From NCBI GenBank assembly GCA_021816505.1, contig JAKAXS010000093.1:1-8660 (forward strand): DNA of 8,660 nt, in the 5' to 3' direction. Within the stretch, counting starts at the first letter, position 1. Every line of letters begins with the position of its first letter. The position numbers and the translations under genes were made by a program. Source of the DNA: Pseudomonadota bacterium. GTDB lineage: Bacteria > Pseudomonadota > Alphaproteobacteria > Rhizobiales > Hyphomicrobiaceae. Under the pieces are notes generated by a model that was given only the letters and a program-made list of their open reading frames with translations, did not search any database and was not told where the DNA came from. This document shows, piece after piece, positions 5,481 to 8,660 of this stretch.

Positions 5481-6992
5481 ATGCAGCCGGCGCCCACCGC
5501 GCGATCGTTCGCGTCCGACGATACGCTTGGACGCACATTGACCGGTGCCAGCAACGATGTGGCCGAAGCCGCACGCAGTCCCGAGGTGGTCGACGCGGAC
5601 ATATGCGTCATCGGCGCCGGCTCGGGCGGGCTGGCCGTGGCGGCTGCCGCGGCGGCTGTTGGCCAGCGGGTCGTCATCGTCGAGAAAAACCGTATGGGCG
5701 GGGGAAGCCTCAACTACGGGTCGGTGCCTTCCAAGGCGTTGTTGGCTGCCGCGCGCCGCGCGCAGGACATGCGGACGGCCGGGGCATTCGGCATTTCGCC
5801 CGTGCATCCCGCGATCGATCCGGAAGCGGTGCGCGCGCACGTTTTCGGTGCCATGGGCAGCATCGCGCCCAACGGCTCCGTCGAGCGCTTCACAGCGATG
5901 GGCATCAGGATCGTTCCGGCGGCCGCACGCTTCGTCGACAAGGCAACGGTCGAGGCAGGCGATCTGCGCATCAAGGCGCGCCGCTATGTCATCGCCACCG
6001 GTTCTTCGCCTGAAATCCCCGACATCGCAGGCCTGGAGAACATCGGGTTCTTCACCAACGAGACGATCTTCGACAATGCGCGACGGCTGGACCGTCTTGT
6101 CGTCCTGGGCGGCGGTAGCACGGCACTGGAACTCGCGCTGGCACATTTGCGCCTCGGCTCGTCGGTTGCGGTGATCGAGCCGCACGCCGCGCTCGCCGAC
6201 GAAGATCCTGAACTCGCGGCGATCGCGATGCGCGGCCTTCGCGCAGAAGGGCTCGAAATTCTCGAAGGCACCAACGTCGAAAAGGTCGAGCCGATACGGC
6301 AGGGCGTTCGCCTGACCTTGAGCAGCGGCGGCGCGATCGACGCGACGCACGTGCTGATCGCCGGGCCCCGGCGCCCGAATATCTCAGAACTCAACCTTGC
6401 GGCTGCCGGCATCAAGTTCGGACCGCGCGGCATCGCCGTCAACACGGCGCTCAGAACGTCGAACCGGCGCGTATTCGCAATCGGCGACGTGACGGGCGCA
6501 GCGCATCACACGCACGCTGCGACCTATCACGCCAACGTCTTTCTCAAGCGCGCCTTGTTCCGGCTGCGGGCAACGCAGAAACCGGAGCTGGCGCCGCGCG
6601 TGACGTTCACCGATCCGGAGATCGCGTGGGTTGGCCTGAGCGAGGCGGCGGCACGCGCGAAATACAAGCGCATCAACGTCCTGCGCTCTGCCTTCGCCGA
6701 GAACGACAGGGCTCAAGCCGAGGGCGCCACGGTTGGGCACATCAAGGTGGTGACGAACGATCGCGGCCTGATCCTGGGCGCGGGCATCGTGGGGCCGCTC
6801 GCCAGCGAACTCATCCAGGTCTGGGGCCTCGCGGTGGCGCAGAAGCTCTCGATCCGCGACATGGCCGAATGCGTGACCGCCTACCCGACGTTCGCGCAGA
6901 TCAACCAACGCGTCTCTGCGGCGCGCTTCGCGGCAGCGGCAGGCAGCCCCTTGGTTCGGTTCCTGGTGCGCTTTCTCGGCCGTTTCGGCTAG
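5481..6992 (+). CDS. FAD/NAD(P)-dependent oxidoreductase of the lipoamide dehydrogenase/mercuric reductase fold, lacking the redox disulfide
   Basis: The 503-residue protein has the complete fold of class I pyridine nucleotide-disulfide oxidoreductases. The FAD-binding GAGSGG is at 45-50 after a 40-residue N-terminal extension. The nucleotide-binding GGGSTALE is at 210-217, with Glu233 ending the second strand, which suggests NADH over NADPH. The second FAD motif VFAIGDVTG is at 331-339, and the dimerisation domain begins around PRVTFTDPEIAWVG. What is odd is the active site. The family block GGxCLNxGCxPSK reads GGGSLNYGSVPSK here, so both cysteines are serines (76 and 81). The C-terminal HxxxxE pair reads YPTFAQ, with Tyr468 and Gln473. 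Dithiol or mercuric reduction by the classical mechanism should be impossible. It may be a diverged electron-transfer flavoprotein, an NADH oxidase-like enzyme or a sensor. The reading frame is intact, arguing against simple decay. The substrate is unknown. Confidence 0.9.
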   Translation: MQPAPTARSFASDDTLGRTLTGASNDVAEAARSPEVVDADICVIGAGSGGLAVAAAAAAVGQRVVIVEKNRMGGGSLNYGSVPSKALLAAARRAQDMRTAGAFGISPVHPAIDPEAVRAHVFGAMGSIAPNGSVERFTAMGIRIVPAAARFVDKATVEAGDLRIKARRYVIATGSSPEIPDIAGLENIGFFTNETIFDNARRLDRLVVLGGGSTALELALAHLRLGSSVAVIEPHAALADEDPELAAIAMRGLRAEGLEILEGTNVEKVEPIRQGVRLTLSSGGAIDATHVLIAGPRRPNISELNLAAAGIKFGPRGIAVNTALRTSNRRVFAIGDVTGAAHHTHAATYHANVFLKRALFRLRATQKPELAPRVTFTDPEIAWVGLSEAAARAKYKRINVLRSAFAENDRAQAEGATVGHIKVVTNDRGLILGAGIVGPLASELIQVWGLAVAQKLSIRDMAECVTAYPTFAQINQRVSAARFAAAAGSPLVRFLVRFLGRFG

Positions 6993-7020
6993 CTCAGCGG
7001 GCGGATCGCCATCTGGCAAA

Positions 7021-7061
7021 GCGCGCCCAGACCACCCACTTCTGGCCAATCGGCGGCGCGC
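7021..7061. repeat. GC-rich nested inverted repeat after the flavoprotein gene
   Basis: GCGCGCC (7021-7027) pairs with GGCGCGC (7055-7061), and inside it CAGA (7028-7031) pairs with TCTG (7041-7044). It lies 28 bases after the flavoprotein stop. No T-run follows, so it is at best a weak or factor-dependent terminator, and short GC-rich repeats are common by chance in such DNA. Confidence 0.3.
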
Positions 7062-7158
7062 CAGCGATTTACTCCGTCTCAGCTTTACCTGTTCTGCAGG
7101 CAAATGCCCTATATGATTGCTGGTGCGTCCCGCGGGTTGCGGCCCGAAGGGCGCTCGT

Positions 7159-8660
7159 ATGGGCGGTCCGCACATCGAGTGGCGTCAATCCGTGCTGCAG
7201 GCAATGCAAGATCGTTTGGCAAAGATCGAACAGCTGAGCTTCGCGCCGTCGGCGTGGCAGCGCGGCGTCGGCCGGCTCAAGGGCGGCTGGCTGCGGCTCA
7301 ACCTGCCTGCCAAGTTGCTGCTGCTCACGATCGGCTTCGTGCTGGTGGCGGAGGTGCTGATCTTCCTGCCGGCCATGGCGAACTACCGGGCCGGCTGGCT
7401 CAACGACAGGCTGACGGCAGCGCACGTGGCGGCCCTGGCCGCCGATGCGATGCCGACTCGAGACGTTCCCCCGGCGCTGCGCAGCGAGCTTATTCGCACG
7501 GCGCTGGTGCGGGCCATTGCACTGAAGCGCGGCGGCCAGCGCCGGCTCGTGCTGCCGCCCGTAACCGAGCTGACGGTCGACAGTTTCTACGACATGCGGC
7601 CACTGGTGAAGCCGACGTACGGAGAGGCGCTCTCGGACTGGTTCAAGCAGATCGGCGATTCACTCGCGGTTTTCTTCGCCAGGGACGATCGTGTGATCCG
7701 CGTCATCGGTCCGCTAGGGCCCCGTGACGACGACGTCATCGAGATCGTTATACCGGAAGAGCCGCTGAAGCGCGCCATGGTCGCCCATGCGCTGAACCTC
7801 ACGTGGATCAGCGTCATCATCTCGATCATCACGGCGGCGTTCGTCTACCTGGCGCTGAACGGCCTTCTGGTGCGGCCGATGCGGCGCATCACGCGCTCGA
7901 TGCTCCGCTTCTCCGAAAATCCCGAGGATCCGACGCGCATCATCGTGCCGTCGGCGCGGCACGACGAGGTCGGCACCGCCGAACGCGAACTGGCGTCCAT
8001 GCAGAAGCAGCTTTCCCAGCAACTGCTGCAAAAGAACAGATTGGCGCAGCTCGGCCTGGCCGTGAGCAAGGTCAATCACGACCTGCGCAACATGCTGGCG
8101 AACGCCCAGCTGATCTCGGATCGCCTGACGAGCGTGCCCGACCCGACGGTGCAGACCTTCGCGCCGAAACTGATCGCATCGCTCGACCGCGCCATCAACT
8201 TCTGCACCGACAGCTTGCGCTTCGGCCGCGCCGAGGAGGCCGCGCCGCGCCGCGAACTGATGCTGCTCAAGCCGCTGATCGAGGACGTTGCCGACGCGCT
8301 GTTCCTGCCGCGCGACGATCAGATCGGGTTCGTCATCGATATCGAGGACACGCTTCGCATCGATGCCGATCGCGAACAGCTGTTCCGCATCATTTCCAAT
8401 CTCGTTCGCAACGCCGTGCAGGCCATCGAGAGCCAGGACAACGGCGGCAAGGGCGAGATCCGCATCTCGGGCCGGCGGGAAGGCCGCAAGGTGACGGTTG
8501 AAGTTTCCGACGATGGGCCGGGCGTTCCCGCGGCCGCGCGCCAGCATCTGTTCCGGGCGTTCCAGGGTTCAACGCGCAAAGGCGGCACGGGTCTGGGACT
8601 TGCGATCGCGCATGAATTGTCCGCCGTGCACGGCGGCACCTTACGGCTCGCCGATACCCG
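7159..8660 (+). CDS. Membrane-bound sensor histidine kinase (3' end beyond window)
   Basis: This kinase would sense a periplasmic or membrane signal and autophosphorylate before passing phosphate to a response regulator not present here. In order there is a cytoplasmic N-terminus, membrane helix 1 (about 51-72, AKLLLLTIGFVLVAEVLIFL), a periplasmic sensor region (about 73-212) and helix 2 (about 214-235). A HAMP-like linker starts at LLVRPMRRITRSMLRFSENP (about 237 on). Next is the dimerisation helix with LAVSKVNHDLRNML and phospho-acceptor His307. The ATPase domain has the N box NLVRNAVQAIE (414-424), DDGPGV (451-456) and GTGLGLAI (476-483). All catalytic boxes are present; 500 codons are visible and the protein should end shortly past the edge. 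The start is ATG 7159, with GAAGG 8 bases upstream; a TATGAT at 7112-7117 could be a -10 box but lacks a clear -35. The sensor region is not one I recognise, so the signal is unknown. Confidence 0.93.
   Translation, partial: MGGPHIEWRQSVLQAMQDRLAKIEQLSFAPSAWQRGVGRLKGGWLRLNLPAKLLLLTIGFVLVAEVLIFLPAMANYRAGWLNDRLTAAHVAALAADAMPTRDVPPALRSELIRTALVRAIALKRGGQRRLVLPPVTELTVDSFYDMRPLVKPTYGEALSDWFKQIGDSLAVFFARDDRVIRVIGPLGPRDDDVIEIVIPEEPLKRAMVAHALNLTWISVIISIITAAFVYLALNGLLVRPMRRITRSMLRFSENPEDPTRIIVPSARHDEVGTAERELASMQKQLSQQLLQKNRLAQLGLAVSKVNHDLRNMLANAQLISDRLTSVPDPTVQTFAPKLIASLDRAINFCTDSLRFGRAEEAAPRRELMLLKPLIEDVADALFLPRDDQIGFVIDIEDTLRIDADREQLFRIISNLVRNAVQAIESQDNGGKGEIRISGRREGRKVTVEVSDDGPGVPAAARQHLFRAFQGSTRKGGTGLGLAIAHELSAVHGGTLRLADT

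Noticed and set aside
5238..6350. 370-residue minus-strand open frame opposite the flavoprotein
   Set aside because: It overlaps the flavoprotein's FAD and NAD motifs and also the start of the YaiI-family gene; its product has no recognisable domain.

Overview
This GC-rich window looks like chromosomal DNA of an alphaproteobacterium, probably Hyphomicrobiales. The evidence is a long YidC of alphaproteobacterial type, the rpmH-rnpA-yidC order, an RpmH reading KRTYQPSRLVRKRRHGFR, and long spurious antisense frames typical of high GC. No tRNA, rRNA, CRISPR array or intact mobile element was seen.

Layout. 1-1810 (minus strand) is one open frame leaving the left edge. Its first ~410 residues are the N-terminal half of a TonB-dependent outer-membrane receptor (signal peptide, Lys-rich linker, plug, first barrel strands). 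At about position 562-595 it switches, in frame and without a stop, to the ligand-binding domain of a LacI/GntR-type sugar regulator. 1811-2082 is a low-GC intergenic region with two perfect inverted repeats. 2083-4656 (minus) is the rpmH-rnpA-yidC cluster (ribosomal protein L34, RNase P protein, membrane insertase), with a near-consensus promoter at 4744-4772. 4828-5274 (minus) is a YaiI/YqxD (UPF0178) protein. 5481-6992 (plus) is a flavoprotein of the lipoamide dehydrogenase/mercuric reductase fold in which both redox cysteines and the C-terminal His/Glu pair are replaced. 7159-8660 (plus) is a membrane sensor histidine kinase cut by the right edge.

How the genes relate. rpmH, rnpA and yidC are the usual housekeeping cluster linking ribosome assembly, tRNA processing and membrane insertion. 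The receptor-like frame follows yidC on the same strand but has its own leader. The flavoprotein and kinase are co-directional, 166 bases apart, and may or may not be functionally linked. The kinase's response regulator is not in view.

The two points most worth following up are the in-frame receptor/LacI junction (assembly misjoin or true deletion fusion) and the disulfide-less flavoprotein. No complete new multi-gene system can be supported from this window.
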